This document shows, in pieces, positions 41,293 to 50,796 of a DNA stretch of 64,000 nt. Positions within the stretch are counted from its first letter, which is position 1. Each line of letters starts with the position of its first letter. Source of the DNA: Holdemanella hominis (GTDB taxonomy: Bacteria > Bacillota_I > Bacilli_A > Erysipelotrichales > Erysipelotrichaceae); contig NZ_JACRWH010000003.1 in NCBI RefSeq assembly GCF_014306155.1, positions 55,326-119,325 of the forward strand. The letters run 5' to 3'. The position numbers and the translations under genes are program-made. The notes below the pieces were generated by a model. It worked only from the letters and a program-made list of their open reading frames with translations. It was not told where the DNA came from and ran no database searches.

Positions 41293-41883
41293 TTAAGCTT
41301 TTGTCGTATTTTCGTTTTGAATATTCTTAATAATATCCGTTAAATCCGCTTCATTGATAGCACCATCATAGAAATCATTCAACGTTTCAATCAGACCCTT
41401 ATCATCTGGTAAAACCGTTTCAAACACTTCTTTCATGTGTGCAGCCTCCTGACTTGAACCTGCATACTTAACAGTCGCATGAATCATAGATGTATAGATA
41501 ACATTCACCAACATTAAGTGATACTTATTGTTGTAGCCATCATTACGATTATCAATGATTGTATTGGCACTGATTAGAGCTGCACCTTGATACTTGGCTA
41601 AAGTAGGAAACTCTAAATAAAGTCCCTTTACCGTCTTATATGTCATTAGTTTCAGTGCATATACACACGCAAATTGTTCTAAATCACCAAACATACGTAA
41701 ATGATCATCACTGTCTAGAACCTTTTTAAAATTGATATCTAATAATCTTGCCAAAACATCACTCACACATTCAAGATTGGTCTTACAAACCACTTCCTGA
41801 CGACCATCTAAATCCGTTGTGATTATGAATAAATCGCCTTCGCGATCATAAAATATATTATCTGGATGTCTTAAATTCACCAT
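41293..41883 (-). CDS. Unknown cytoplasmic protein
   Basis: 196 residues, no family recognised. Begins VNLRHPDNIFYDREGDLFII; the rest is mixed helix with KYHLMLVNVIYTSMIHATVK. No signal peptide or membrane segment. Lies 11 bp after the flavodoxin-fold gene, so probably co-transcribed with it. Ribosome site AAAGGTGATC. Confidence 0.65.
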   Translation of the reverse strand: MVNLRHPDNIFYDREGDLFIITTDLDGRQEVVCKTNLECVSDVLARLLDINFKKVLDSDDHLRMFGDLEQFACVYALKLMTYKTVKGLYLEFPTLAKYQGAALISANTIIDNRNDGYNNKYHLMLVNVIYTSMIHATVKYAGSSQEAAHMKEVFETVLPDDKGLIETLNDFYDGAINEADLTDIIKNIQNENTTKA

Positions 41884-41894
41884 GTGATCACCTT

Positions 41895-42512
41895 TTAACG
41901 AATAAAATTCGTACCCTTTCTAATTTCCTTTTCAGGCAAACCATACGCTTCTTTACCTAAGGCAATACTTTTCATCAAGAACGTCATATTACGAGCTAAA
42001 GCACGCATTGTTTGTTTACCCTCTTCATCCTGATTGGCTTCTTGCGCAGTATTTCCATGAATTGAATTCCAATATTGACTCGAAACAACAGGCATACCAC
42101 TGATTGTAAAATACTTATTTAATTCATCAAAAGTAGCACTCGCTCCGCCACGACGACAAGAAACAACACTAGCCCCCACCTTCATTGTCTTATCAAAACG
42201 CGAAATATAGAACAAACGATCTAATACTGCAATCAATGTTGCATTCGCGCTGGCATAATATACAGGACTTGAAACGACCAATCCATCCGCTTCTTCAAAT
42301 TTAGGTAACAATTCATTGACAATATCATCATATACACACTTGCCAAGTTTCGTACAAGCACCACAAGCTAAGCAACCACGAACAGCTAAGTTTCCAACTT
42401 GTACAATTTCGGTTCCTACACCATTTTCTTTAAATACAACTTCCATTTCACGCAAAGCCAAATCATTCACTCCACTCGCATGTGGACTACCATTCAACAT
42501 TAAGACTTTCAT
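41895..42512 (-). CDS. NADPH-dependent FMN reductase / flavodoxin-fold protein
   Basis: 205 residues. FMN-binding start KVLMLNGSPHASGVNDLALR, Cys motif GCLACGACTKLGKC that may hold an iron-sulfur cluster, and DGLVVSSPVYYASANATLIA. The iron-sulfur flavoprotein-like family reduces quinones, nitro compounds or other electrophiles; substrate unknown. Good ribosome site CGGAGGA. Confidence 0.87.
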   Translation of the reverse strand: MKVLMLNGSPHASGVNDLALREMEVVFKENGVGTEIVQVGNLAVRGCLACGACTKLGKCVYDDIVNELLPKFEEADGLVVSSPVYYASANATLIAVLDRLFYISRFDKTMKVGASVVSCRRGGASATFDELNKYFTISGMPVVSSQYWNSIHGNTAQEANQDEEGKQTMRALARNMTFLMKSIALGKEAYGLPEKEIRKGTNFIR

Positions 42513-42561
42513 ATTTTTCCTCCGAAAAAACCTATCTCTATTTTATCATTTGCGTCAACAT

Positions 42562-42569
42562 GATAAAAT
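42562..42569 (+). promoter_or_regulatory. Extended -10 promoter of the GTPase-NYN gene
   Basis: TGATAAAAT with TAAAAT at 42564-42569; the ATG at 42577 begins 7 nt later and no ribosome site is present, so a leaderless message is predicted. Confidence 0.5.
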
Positions 42570-42576
42570 GATATTT

Positions 42577-45075
42577 ATGAAACGAATAGTAACTGGAATA
42601 TTAGCGCATGTCGATGCAGGTAAAACTACTTGTATCGAAAGTATGCTTTATACATCAAAAACAATCCGAAAATTAGGACGTGTCGACCATCAAGATGCCT
42701 ATTTGGATTATGATAATCAAGAAAGAGAAAGAGGCATTACCATTTATTCAAAAGAAGCTCACTTTCATTGGAAAGATAGTGAAATCTATTTGATTGACAC
42801 ACCCGGCCACGTCGATTTTTCAAGTGAAATGGAAAGAAGTCTTCAAGTATTAGATTTAGCCATTCTTTTAATCAACGGACAAGACGGTATTCAATCTCAC
42901 ACTTCTACCATTTGGAAATGCTTAAAACACTATAAGATTCCTACGCTGATCTTTATTAATAAAATGGATATTAGCTATAAGACACAAAAAGAGCTTATGA
43001 ATGATCTTAAAGTGCATTTTTCATCCAACTGTATCAATTTTAAATCAAAAGATGCTGAAGATGAACTGTCCATGTTGAATGAAGATATCATGAATCACTA
43101 TCTAGAAACCGAAGAAATCGATTCATCACTTCTTCAACAAGCCATTTTTAAAAGAGAATGCTTCCCCGTATTCTTTGGCTCTGCCTTAAAAATCCAAGGC
43201 ATCGAAGATTTAATGGATGCGATCATCGATTTATCTTTTATCCAAGATTACCCTGAAGATTTTGGTGCTCGTGTATACAAGATTTCAAATGATGACCAAG
43301 ACAATCGTTTAACCCACGTAAAGATTACGGGTGGTGTTTTAAATGCCAAAGATAAAGTTGGTACAGATGAAAAGGTAGATCAAATTCGTTTGTATAACGG
43401 AAAACAATTTGAAATGGTACAAACCGCTTATCCAGGAATGATTTGTGCACTAAAAGGATTGAACAAGTATGAAGTAGGTCAAGGGCTAGGCTTTGAATCT
43501 GACACGACAAAACCACTCTTAAATGCCTATATGAATTACCAACTCCTACTTCCCGAAGGTGTAGATGCACTCACTATGATGCGCTACTGCAGTGTACTTG
43601 CTCAAGAAGATCCGCAGCTACAAATTGAATATGATGAGCAGACGAAACAAATTTTCTTAAGGCTAATGGGATCAATTCAAATGGAAATTCTTCAAAAAGA
43701 AATTGAGAAAAGATCTAAAGTTAAAGTTGGTTTTACAACGGGTAAAGTTTTATTTAAAGAAACCATTCAAAATAGTGTGATTGGTGTAGGGCACTTTGAA
43801 CCTTTAAGACACTATGCCGAAGTACACTTAAAACTTGAACCATTACCTAGAGGTAAAGGACTTGTGTTTGAATCAAACTGTTCCAATGACGATTTAGCTT
43901 TAAACTGGCAAAATCTGATTTTAACGCATTTAAAAGAGAAACAACACAAAGGCGTATTAACTGGATCGCCAATTACCGACATAAAAATCACTTTAGTGGC
44001 CGGTAAAGCGCATTTAAAACATACAGAAGGTGGGGATTTTCGGCAAGCAACCTATCGTGCTATAAGACAAGGTTTAAAAGAAGCAGAATCTGTATTATTA
44101 GAACCTTATTATAGTTTTGAATTAGTCGTTGAAAATCAATATGTTTCAAAAGCCTTGTTTGATTTAGAAAACAAGCATTGCTCATTTAAAATTGAAGAAG
44201 ACATCAACAATCTTGTTCACATAAAAGGAACGGGACCCGTTCGTGAGTTGATGGACTATCAAAAAGATGTCATCGCATACACAAAAGGAAAAGGCCAATT
44301 TATTTGTGAATTAGAAGACTATCATGAGTGTTTTAATCAAGAAAAGATCATTGAAGAAACAAATTATGATAGTGAAGCCGATTTAAACAATCCAACCGGA
44401 TCTGTATTCTGCGAACATGGAGCAGGTTATTTTGTGCCTTGGGATGAAGTCAAGGAGCATATGCACATCCAAATTAAAGAAGCCAACACAACTTCCTATG
44501 CTTCTTATGTAAAACATACTGTTCGTGAAGAAGAATTAAAGAAAGTATTTAATTCACTTGGTGGAAACAACAAGAAAGCTGAAAAGCCAATCAAGAAAAA
44601 AGCGAAGGTTGATATGAATTTAAATCAGATTCATGTCGAAGATAAAAAGCCAGAATGTTTAATGATTGACGGTTACAATATGATTTATGACTGGCAAGAT
44701 TTAAAAGATATTGCCAAAGTAAACATTGAATCTGCTCGTGATGAATTGATCAATCGAATCTCGAATTATCAAGGATATAAGCGGATCAAAGTCATCTTAG
44801 TATTTGATGGATATCGCGTTAAAAACAATACAGGTTCACATTTTAATCAAGGAAATCTAGACATTATTTATACTAGATACAATCAAACAGCAGACAGCTA
44901 TATTGAAAAGGCTGTACACGACTTAAAAAAGAAATATGAATTATCAGTTGCGACAAGTGATGGCTTGATTCAAAATGCGATTTTGGCCAATGACGCAAAA
45001 AGAATTTCAGCTCGTGAACTTGAGATTGCCGTAAAAAACGTAAACAAACGAGCTCTTTCGTACCTAAGGAAATAG
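42577..45075 (+). CDS. EF-G/TetM-like translational GTPase fused to a YacP/Rae1-type NYN nuclease domain
   Basis: 832 residues. GTPase domain: P-loop ILAHVDAGKTT, ERERGITIYS (switch I), DTPGHVDF, INKMD. Domains II to V of the EF-G/TetM family follow to about 650, with AGKAHLKHTEGGDFRQATYR in domain IV. A basic linker (NNKKAEKPIKKKAKVD) leads to a NYN/PIN-like domain at about 695-832: CLMIDGYNMIYDWQD, ILVFDGYRV, QTADSYIEKAV, ATSDGLIQNA, with the acidic residues of the fold. In B. subtilis the YacP homologue Rae1 cuts mRNA in the ribosomal A site. A GTPase that delivers this nuclease to stalled ribosomes is a reasonable inference. The reading frame is open further upstream but that region overlaps the neighbouring gene on the other strand. 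Confidence 0.85.
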   Translation: MKRIVTGILAHVDAGKTTCIESMLYTSKTIRKLGRVDHQDAYLDYDNQERERGITIYSKEAHFHWKDSEIYLIDTPGHVDFSSEMERSLQVLDLAILLINGQDGIQSHTSTIWKCLKHYKIPTLIFINKMDISYKTQKELMNDLKVHFSSNCINFKSKDAEDELSMLNEDIMNHYLETEEIDSSLLQQAIFKRECFPVFFGSALKIQGIEDLMDAIIDLSFIQDYPEDFGARVYKISNDDQDNRLTHVKITGGVLNAKDKVGTDEKVDQIRLYNGKQFEMVQTAYPGMICALKGLNKYEVGQGLGFESDTTKPLLNAYMNYQLLLPEGVDALTMMRYCSVLAQEDPQLQIEYDEQTKQIFLRLMGSIQMEILQKEIEKRSKVKVGFTTGKVLFKETIQNSVIGVGHFEPLRHYAEVHLKLEPLPRGKGLVFESNCSNDDLALNWQNLILTHLKEKQHKGVLTGSPITDIKITLVAGKAHLKHTEGGDFRQATYRAIRQGLKEAESVLLEPYYSFELVVENQYVSKALFDLENKHCSFKIEEDINNLVHIKGTGPVRELMDYQKDVIAYTKGKGQFICELEDYHECFNQEKIIEETNYDSEADLNNPTGSVFCEHGAGYFVPWDEVKEHMHIQIKEANTTSYASYVKHTVREEELKKVFNSLGGNNKKAEKPIKKKAKVDMNLNQIHVEDKKPECLMIDGYNMIYDWQDLKDIAKVNIESARDELINRISNYQGYKRIKVILVFDGYRVKNNTGSHFNQGNLDIIYTRYNQTADSYIEKAVHDLKKKYELSVATSDGLIQNAILANDAKRISARELEIAVKNVNKRALSYLRK

Positions 45076-45119
45076 TTTATGATATAATTAAGTGGCGAAA
45101 AAGATGGAGGAATTTAATT

Positions 45120-46028
45120 ATGACAAGAAAGATTGCCATTATTGGAGCCGGTCCTGCTGGCTATACATTAGCTCAAGAATTAGTTAAAACAGAAAATGAA
45201 TACCAGATTGATATTTTTGATAAGGAAGCTGAAATTGGTGGAGCCATTTATACAGGTATTCCTGAATATCGTATGCCCAAAACATTCTTAGAAAAAGCCT
45301 ATAACGGATTGATTGAAGCCGGTGTTAAATTCCATTTTAATACTTTTGTGGATCAAACTATGTTTAAGGAATTACAAACAAACTATGATTATGTAGTTGT
45401 AGCAATTGGTGCCCAAATTGAAAATACTTTTGGTTTTGAAACAGGTAATGGCGTCGTTGCCGGCTTAACATTACTTTACGATTTAAATATCAATCACAAA
45501 CAAGAAGACTTCAAAAAATATAAAAAGGCCATTGTTTGGGGTGGTGGAAATGTTGCGATGGATTGCGCAAGATCATTAGTTCGTATCATTGATGATGTCA
45601 CAATCGTATATCGTAGATCTTTACAGGAAATGCCTGCAAGTCCTGCAGAAATCAAAGCCTGTGAAAAAGAAGGTGTTAAGATTGCCTTCTTAAACAACAT
45701 TAAAGACATTTTAAAGGATGAAAACGGAAATGTTTGTGGTGTTCAAGTTGCGAAAATGGAACTTGGAGAAATGGATGAATCTGGAAGAGCAAGCTGCCAC
45801 GAAGTAAAAGATTCATTATTCACAATGGATTGCGATCTAGTTGCGATGGCTATTGGTCAAAAAGTAGACTTCACTCCATTAAATGACGATTTAAAAACAA
45901 CCAATACACACGCCTCTACATTAGATAATGTATTCATTATTGGAGATGCCTTCACTGGGCCAAAAACAATTGGTAGTGCTGTAATGGAAGGTAAAAAGAT
46001 TGCCAAAGAAATCATAGGAACGAAATAA
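45120..46028 (+). CDS. FAD-dependent NAD(P) oxidoreductase, GltD-like
   Basis: 302 residues. FAD-binding KIAIIGAGPAGYTLAQEL, EIGGAIYTGIPEYRMPK, NAD(P)-binding KKAIVWGGGNVAMDCARSL, and VFIIGDAFTGPKTIGSAVME. It corresponds to the pyridine nucleotide-disulfide half of glutamate synthase small subunit, without the N-terminal Fe-S domain. Partner unknown. Promoter with TGATATAAT and strong GGAGG ribosome site. Confidence 0.88.
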   Translation: MTRKIAIIGAGPAGYTLAQELVKTENEYQIDIFDKEAEIGGAIYTGIPEYRMPKTFLEKAYNGLIEAGVKFHFNTFVDQTMFKELQTNYDYVVVAIGAQIENTFGFETGNGVVAGLTLLYDLNINHKQEDFKKYKKAIVWGGGNVAMDCARSLVRIIDDVTIVYRRSLQEMPASPAEIKACEKEGVKIAFLNNIKDILKDENGNVCGVQVAKMELGEMDESGRASCHEVKDSLFTMDCDLVAMAIGQKVDFTPLNDDLKTTNTHASTLDNVFIIGDAFTGPKTIGSAVMEGKKIAKEIIGTK

Positions 46029-46044
46029 TCGTTCCTATGATTTC
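46008..46044 (+). terminator. Long hairpin at the GltD-like stop codon
   Basis: 16-bp perfect arms (46008-46023, 46029-46044) with the stop codon at the loop; only a short T-run follows. May protect the 3' end. Confidence 0.6.
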
Positions 46045-46055
46045 TTTGGAAAACA

Positions 46056-46103
46056 AAAAAACTACCCACACCAACTCTTGCAAAGTTTGTAGGTAGTTTT
46101 TAC
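46056..46103. terminator. Bidirectional terminator
   Basis: AAAACTACC / GGTAGTTTT stem with A-run on one side and T-run on the other, between convergent genes. Confidence 0.8.
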
Positions 46104-46107
46104 TACA

Positions 46108-46965
46108 TCATAATCTCTTTTCAAATCCACCATCAATTTCTTGATCCTCGCTAATTGTCACAAAAGCCTTTGGATCAATTTCATTGATAATTTTTTTGAA
46201 GTTACGAATCTCATACTTATTGACAGCACAAAATAAAATATATTGGTCTGTATCTGTATACGCACCTTTCCCCATCCAATACGTTACTCCACGGCCGGTT
46301 CTTTCCATGATCACATTTTTCATATTCTCTTTCTTTGTGAAAATCAATACAGTCATGTTGATATTCTGATAATGGATGCGATCACTAATAAAGTAAAGAA
46401 TTGCCACAAAGATAATGGAGTAAAGTGATGTCTGCAAATCAAAAATAAAGGCACAAATTGTAAATAAAATTGAGTTGATAATAATTGAAAGCTTACCTAC
46501 CGAAAAGCCTGGTTTTGTCTTAGATAAACATACACCGGCAATATCCATACCACCGCAACATCCACTACTCTGTAAAGCAAGTCCAACTCCAATACCACAC
46601 ATTAAGGCTCCAAAAATACAATTTGAAAGCATATCTGGCATAATCACAAAAGATTGCTTTGGCAAAATAGATAGAGTAATGGTTTGCACCACCAAACTAA
46701 TGACCGTCTTGATACAAAACTCTTTGTTCATAATCTTAAATCCCATCACAAACAAAGGAATATTAATCATAAAGTTAATGATTCCCACCAAATTCATATG
46801 CCCAAGACTTGGAATCATCTTCACAATAAAATACTCAATAATCTGTGCAATACCAATGGCACCACCAAAATTGATTCCATTAGGTGTCACAAATAAATAA
46901 ATTCCTAACGAAAGTAAAATACTTCCTATAATTAACTCAATATACTTTTCAATATTTTCTCTCAT
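46108..46965 (-). CDS. YitT-family membrane protein
   Basis: 285 residues. About five to six membrane helices with SSGCCGGMDIAGVCLSKTKP and a C-terminal cytoplasmic DUF2179 domain (MTVLIFTKKENMKNVIMERT, then RGVTYWMGKGAY). Widespread in Firmicutes, role unknown. Upstream TGATATAATG promoter. Confidence 0.88.
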   Translation of the reverse strand: MRENIEKYIELIIGSILLSLGIYLFVTPNGINFGGAIGIAQIIEYFIVKMIPSLGHMNLVGIINFMINIPLFVMGFKIMNKEFCIKTVISLVVQTITLSILPKQSFVIMPDMLSNCIFGALMCGIGVGLALQSSGCCGGMDIAGVCLSKTKPGFSVGKLSIIINSILFTICAFIFDLQTSLYSIIFVAILYFISDRIHYQNINMTVLIFTKKENMKNVIMERTGRGVTYWMGKGAYTDTDQYILFCAVNKYEIRNFKKIINEIDPKAFVTISEDQEIDGGFEKRL

Positions 46966-47046
46966 TCTAAAACCCTCTAAACACTAGGCATTATATCATT
47001 TTTGCATATTTTTAAAGAATATTTTTTACTTTTATGCATATTTTTT

Positions 47047-48199
47047 CTATTTGTCTGTAATTTGGTAGTACAAATGACGAATCGCCATGATAGGATGATA
47101 CACCAACATTCTAGGACCAGAAAAACGCATGACCTTACGAATCTGTTCTCTTTTATCCTTCTTGTAACAATGTACCTTACATTGCGAACAAAATGTCTTT
47201 GTTTCCATAAAAGGACGCTTTTCAATGTGCATATTAAGTCCGCCTTGTTCATGTACAAAATCAAGGATACCCACCTTTTCTAATACGCTATTCATTTCTT
47301 TTTCAGAGGCATCTTTAGCCACCGACAAATTGTCTTTAAGCGTTCCACTAAACAAATAGCTTTCTAAAGAAACCAAAGCCATATATGGATAGATATTAAT
47401 ATCCTTGATTTCATAATTTGATAGCTTCAGTTCACCCCTATAATTCGAATATTGTCCCCATCAATAAAGAGACAATTGTACTCTTACCACTCTCACCTAC
47501 AAAACCAATCATTTCTTTAAATGCTTTAAAGTGTATACCCTGTAAAACTTCCTTATCGGTATATCCAAAGTGTAGATTGTGAGCAGAAATTGAATATGAA
47601 TCTAATTTTACATTTTGTTTCTCCTCTATTTCCTTTTCTAATATCGCAAACAACTTATCACTTGCCGCCATACCATTCCTCGCAATATGAAAATATGACC
47701 CTAACTGACGCATAGGAATCAGTGGAACACAAACCAGTAGAACCAAAGCGGCTTTAAAATTCATAAATGAAATAATGATAAATAAAGTTATTGGTGCAAT
47801 TAAAGAATAAAAGAATTGCGGAATATAATTCGCAAAATAGGTTTCTAATTGTTCAATACCTTCACTTGATAATTGTACAATTTCTGCTGTACTCCACTTA
47901 TTTGTATACTCAATTCCAATTTTAGACAGCTTCTTATATAAACGAGAGCGAAGCGTTTCCTTGACAATATGACTCGATAAATACGACATCTCAATTGCCT
48001 TTTGATTTACAATATAGCGAAGTATTAAACATATAAAAATGATTCCAATACATAATATATTTCTATGTTTTGCGATAATCAAGCATAAACATGCCGTAGA
48101 ACATACGTTACAAATTAATCTTATCCATTGATATAACACATTCTTTTGAATATACGGAATACTTTCTTTTACCGAAAACAATAATTTTTTATTGATCAT
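47047..48199 (-). pseudogene. Decayed ABC transporter joined to a YgbA remnant
   Basis: 47438-48199 encodes the N-terminal membrane region of a CydD-like ABC exporter, but part of the transmembrane domain is missing and the Walker A is damaged (VGESGKSTIV lacks a residue). The frame breaks near 47440. Another frame continues with ELKLSNYEIKDINIYPYMAL and VSLESYLFSGTLKDNLSVAK (Q-loop region), stops short of the signature motif, and then switches without a stop into the C-terminal half of a YgbA/nitrous-oxide-induced family protein: TKTFCSQCKVHCYKKDKREQ, MRFSGPRMLVYHPIMAIRHL. A deletion seems to have joined two genes. Confidence 0.8.
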
Positions 48200-48260
48200 A
48201 ATTCACCTCAGTTAGTCTAAATAAATTGAGTTTATAATGACTAACAATAAATATCAAACA

Positions 48261-48290
48261 AAAAAAAACAACTAGATTTCTCTAGTCGTT
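48261..48290 (-). terminator. Terminator of the cyclophilin gene
   Basis: AACGACTAGA / TCTAGTTGTT stem then a long T-run on the minus strand; overlaps the stop codon. Confidence 0.8.
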
Positions 48291-48857
48291 AATTTCAGAT
48301 ACCTTAATTGTTTTTATGACAGGCTGCTTACTTTCGGCAATTGTACCATTATCATCCATGGGATCTGCATCCTCACAAATTTGATCTACGATCTTCATTC
48401 CTTTAGTAACATGTCCAAAAGCTGCATATTGTCCATCTAATGAATCATTGTCTTCTTGCATAATAAAGAATTGTGAACTTGCCGAATCATAGTCTGAACT
48501 TCTAGCCATAGAAATAACACCACGTTTATGTTTGATATTATTCTTTACACCATTATCCTTAAATTCTCCCTTGATTGTCTTATCCGATCCACCTGTACCA
48601 TTCGCATTGGGGTCTCCTCCCTGAATCATAAAACCTTTCATGATACGATGGAATGTCAATCCATCATAGAACCCTGATTCAGCTAAATCTACAAAGTTCT
48701 GTACCGTAATTGGAGCTGTTTTACCATCTAATTTCAGTGTGATTGTTCCATAGTCCTCCACTTCAATTTTGGCGATATACTTCTTCGTCTCTTTTTGACA
48801 CCCAAATAAAGATATACATAGAACCAACGAACATAGAATCGTTAATAGTTTTTTCAT
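48282..48857 (-). CDS. Cyclophilin-type peptidyl-prolyl isomerase, lipoprotein
   Basis: 191 residues. Lipoprotein signal KKLLTILCSLVLCISLFGC with lipobox LFGC, then cyclophilin core: YDGLTFHRIMKGFMIQGGDP, RGVISMARS, SSQFFIMQED, AAFGHVTKGM. Folding catalyst on the outside of the membrane. The start at 48857 (MKKLLTI) is favoured by AGGTGG 6 nt upstream. Confidence 0.92.
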   Translation of the reverse strand: MKKLLTILCSLVLCISLFGCQKETKKYIAKIEVEDYGTITLKLDGKTAPITVQNFVDLAESGFYDGLTFHRIMKGFMIQGGDPNANGTGGSDKTIKGEFKDNGVKNNIKHKRGVISMARSSDYDSASSQFFIMQEDNDSLDGQYAAFGHVTKGMKIVDQICEDADPMDDNGTIAESKQPVIKTIKVSEIND

Positions 48858-48904
48858 CATTTTCCACCTCTTCCTTATTTTAACAGGACAAGCCAAAGAA
48901 AAAA

Positions 48905-48940
48905 AGGATGTTTCCCATCAAAAGCCAGGTAAAACATCCT
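48905..48940 (-). terminator. Terminator of the second mannose-PTS operon
   Basis: AGGATGTTT / AAACATCCT stem, then TTTTTTT on the minus strand. Confidence 0.8.
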
Positions 48941-48949
48941 AATTAGATC

Positions 48950-49948
48950 TTAGTATTCTAATCTTCTGTAGTAACGACGAATTTCCATTGGGTGACGAGT
49001 TTCGATTTCCATGTGAACATCAATTCTGTTGTTTACTGCGTGCATTACATGGTGAGACAAGTGTTTACGATATTTTTCGCTAATACCCTTTAATTCGTAA
49101 TCTTTAGAATCGATAATTGTGTAGTTTGCACAAATTCTTGGAATGAAGTTAGCAACACGTTCAGATAATGGACGTTGAGCATCTTCACCAATATAAATTG
49201 TAACTGGAGTTTCTTTAGTTACGATTTCGAACATACCGTGGAAGAATTCATTAGATGTGATTGATTTAGTTTTTAACCATAATTGTTCTTCCCAGTAGCA
49301 CATTGCGTATGAGTAAGTAGCTCCCCATTGGTTACCAGCACCTACGAAATAGTGCATTTCATCATTCCAGTGTTTTTTAGCGAATTCAATTGCGAATGGT
49401 TCAGCTTTCTTTTCAACTTCTACTAAAGCTTGTGCTAAGTATTTGTCGAATTCTGCGTACATATCTTCGTAGTCTTCGAATTCACCATTGTTGAACATGA
49501 AACGGTCAGCAACCATGAAGAATTTTAATTGTTCGTTAATTGGATAAGAGATCTTGTAGTCTGCTAAGTCTAATAAGATAGCTTCTTTAGCATCTACGAA
49601 TGCAATAACTGTAGCTCCAACTTCTGTTTTGATTTTTTTGATTGCATCAACTACTTCTTTTGTATTTCCAGTTACAGAAGAGATAATAACAACTGTATCT
49701 TTAGTAATACGTTTGTTTCCTGTAGTTAAGTATTCTGCAGCATTTTCTGCCCAAGTTTCAATAGCTGACATTTCTTTCATGTGTACAGTCGCCTGCATAG
49801 CACTTGCCCATGTACCACCAACACCTAACCAGCAGATATTTGAATATCCACGTTCACAAATTTCATCCACGAATTCGTTGATTTGAGGGCGAAGAGCCAA
49901 CGCTCCATTCACGCTATCAATTTTTTCTTGTTCATTAAATTTAATCAT
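48950..49948 (-). CDS. SIS-domain deglycase, FrlB-like (cluster 2)
   Basis: 332 residues. SIS motifs: NICWLGVGGTWASAMQATVH, VIISSVTGNTKEVVDAIKKI, and NEFFHGMFEIVTKETPVTIY. C-terminal IRRYYRRLEY matches FrlB-like ends. Only about a third identical to the cluster 1 protein at 15097, so the two probably act on different phosphorylated Amadori compounds. The start at 49948 has GAGGAGG upstream. Last gene of the LevR-like-led operon. Confidence 0.82.
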   Translation of the reverse strand: MIKFNEQEKIDSVNGALALRPQINEFVDEICERGYSNICWLGVGGTWASAMQATVHMKEMSAIETWAENAAEYLTTGNKRITKDTVVIISSVTGNTKEVVDAIKKIKTEVGATVIAFVDAKEAILLDLADYKISYPINEQLKFFMVADRFMFNNGEFEDYEDMYAEFDKYLAQALVEVEKKAEPFAIEFAKKHWNDEMHYFVGAGNQWGATYSYAMCYWEEQLWLKTKSITSNEFFHGMFEIVTKETPVTIYIGEDAQRPLSERVANFIPRICANYTIIDSKDYELKGISEKYRKHLSHHVMHAVNNRIDVHMEIETRHPMEIRRYYRRLEY

Positions 49949-49974
49949 TTTATTGTTCCTCCTCATCTAATGAA

Positions 49975-50796
49975 TTAACCTGCTAATACGCCAAAATAAG
50001 CACCGATTACACCAATGATCATTGTTCCAAAAATTAAAATTACTGGATTGACTTTCTTTTTCAACAAGAAGTAATACAACCAAGTACCACCTAAACCAAT
50101 TAATCCTGGCATAATTCCGTCTAAAATTGATTGTAGTGTTGTAACTTCGTCACCAATTCTAGATAATTCAACATTTAATGTTGTCCAAACCATATCTTTA
50201 GACATACAACCAACTACCATAACTCCAAGGATACTTGCAGCAGATAATAATTTGTCCATCATTCCATTTTCTTGCATCTTTTGTAAGTAATTGAAACCTA
50301 AATTGTATCCAAAGTGAGCACCAAAGTAACGTACGATGAAGCATGGAATATTATAAAGTAAGAAATATAAGATTGGTCCCATGATATTTCCAGCTTGTGC
50401 TAAAGAAATACCGATACCAACAGCGATAACACGTAAACATCCAACAAAGATTGAGTCACCAATACCTGATAAAGGACCCATTAATGCAGTTTTGATACTA
50501 GCAATCGCTTCTCCATCAACTTCTCCTCTAGCCTTCATTTCTTCCATTGAAGTAACTACACCACCAATAAATGGAGCCAATTGTGGAGTGACATTAAAGA
50601 ATTCAACGTGTCTTACTAATGCATCACGATATCCTTCTTCATCACCTTCATAAATCTTTTTCAAGTTGTGATTCATCATCATCGCAAAGGCAATGTGCAT
50701 CTGACGTTCATAGTTCCATGAGAATTCCATTCCTAAAGAACCTTGGTTAAATGCTAAATTTGTAATATCTTTTTTTGTAATTTTAGAAGTCATCAT
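49975..50796 (-). CDS. PTS mannose-family transporter subunit EIID (cluster 2)
   Basis: 273 residues. FSWNYERQMHIAFAMMMNHN, EFFNVTPQLAPFIGGVVTSM, LMGPLSGIGDSIFVGCLRVI. Overlaps EIIC by 14 bp. Same fold and place as the EIID at 11923-12750 but clearly diverged. Confidence 0.95.
   Translation of the reverse strand: MMTSKITKKDITNLAFNQGSLGMEFSWNYERQMHIAFAMMMNHNLKKIYEGDEEGYRDALVRHVEFFNVTPQLAPFIGGVVTSMEEMKARGEVDGEAIASIKTALMGPLSGIGDSIFVGCLRVIAVGIGISLAQAGNIMGPILYFLLYNIPCFIVRYFGAHFGYNLGFNYLQKMQENGMMDKLLSAASILGVMVVGCMSKDMVWTTLNVELSRIGDEVTTLQSILDGIMPGLIGLGGTWLYYFLLKKKVNPVILIFGTMIIGVIGAYFGVLAG

Noticed and set aside
42316..42576. Longer N-terminus for the GTPase
   Set aside because: It overlaps the flavodoxin-fold gene on the opposite strand, and the P-loop sits at the family position when starting at 42577.
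42577..45075. Calling it a tetracycline resistance gene
   Set aside because: Domain order is TetM-like but sequence is not close to known resistance proteins, and the NYN fusion is not found in them as far as I know.
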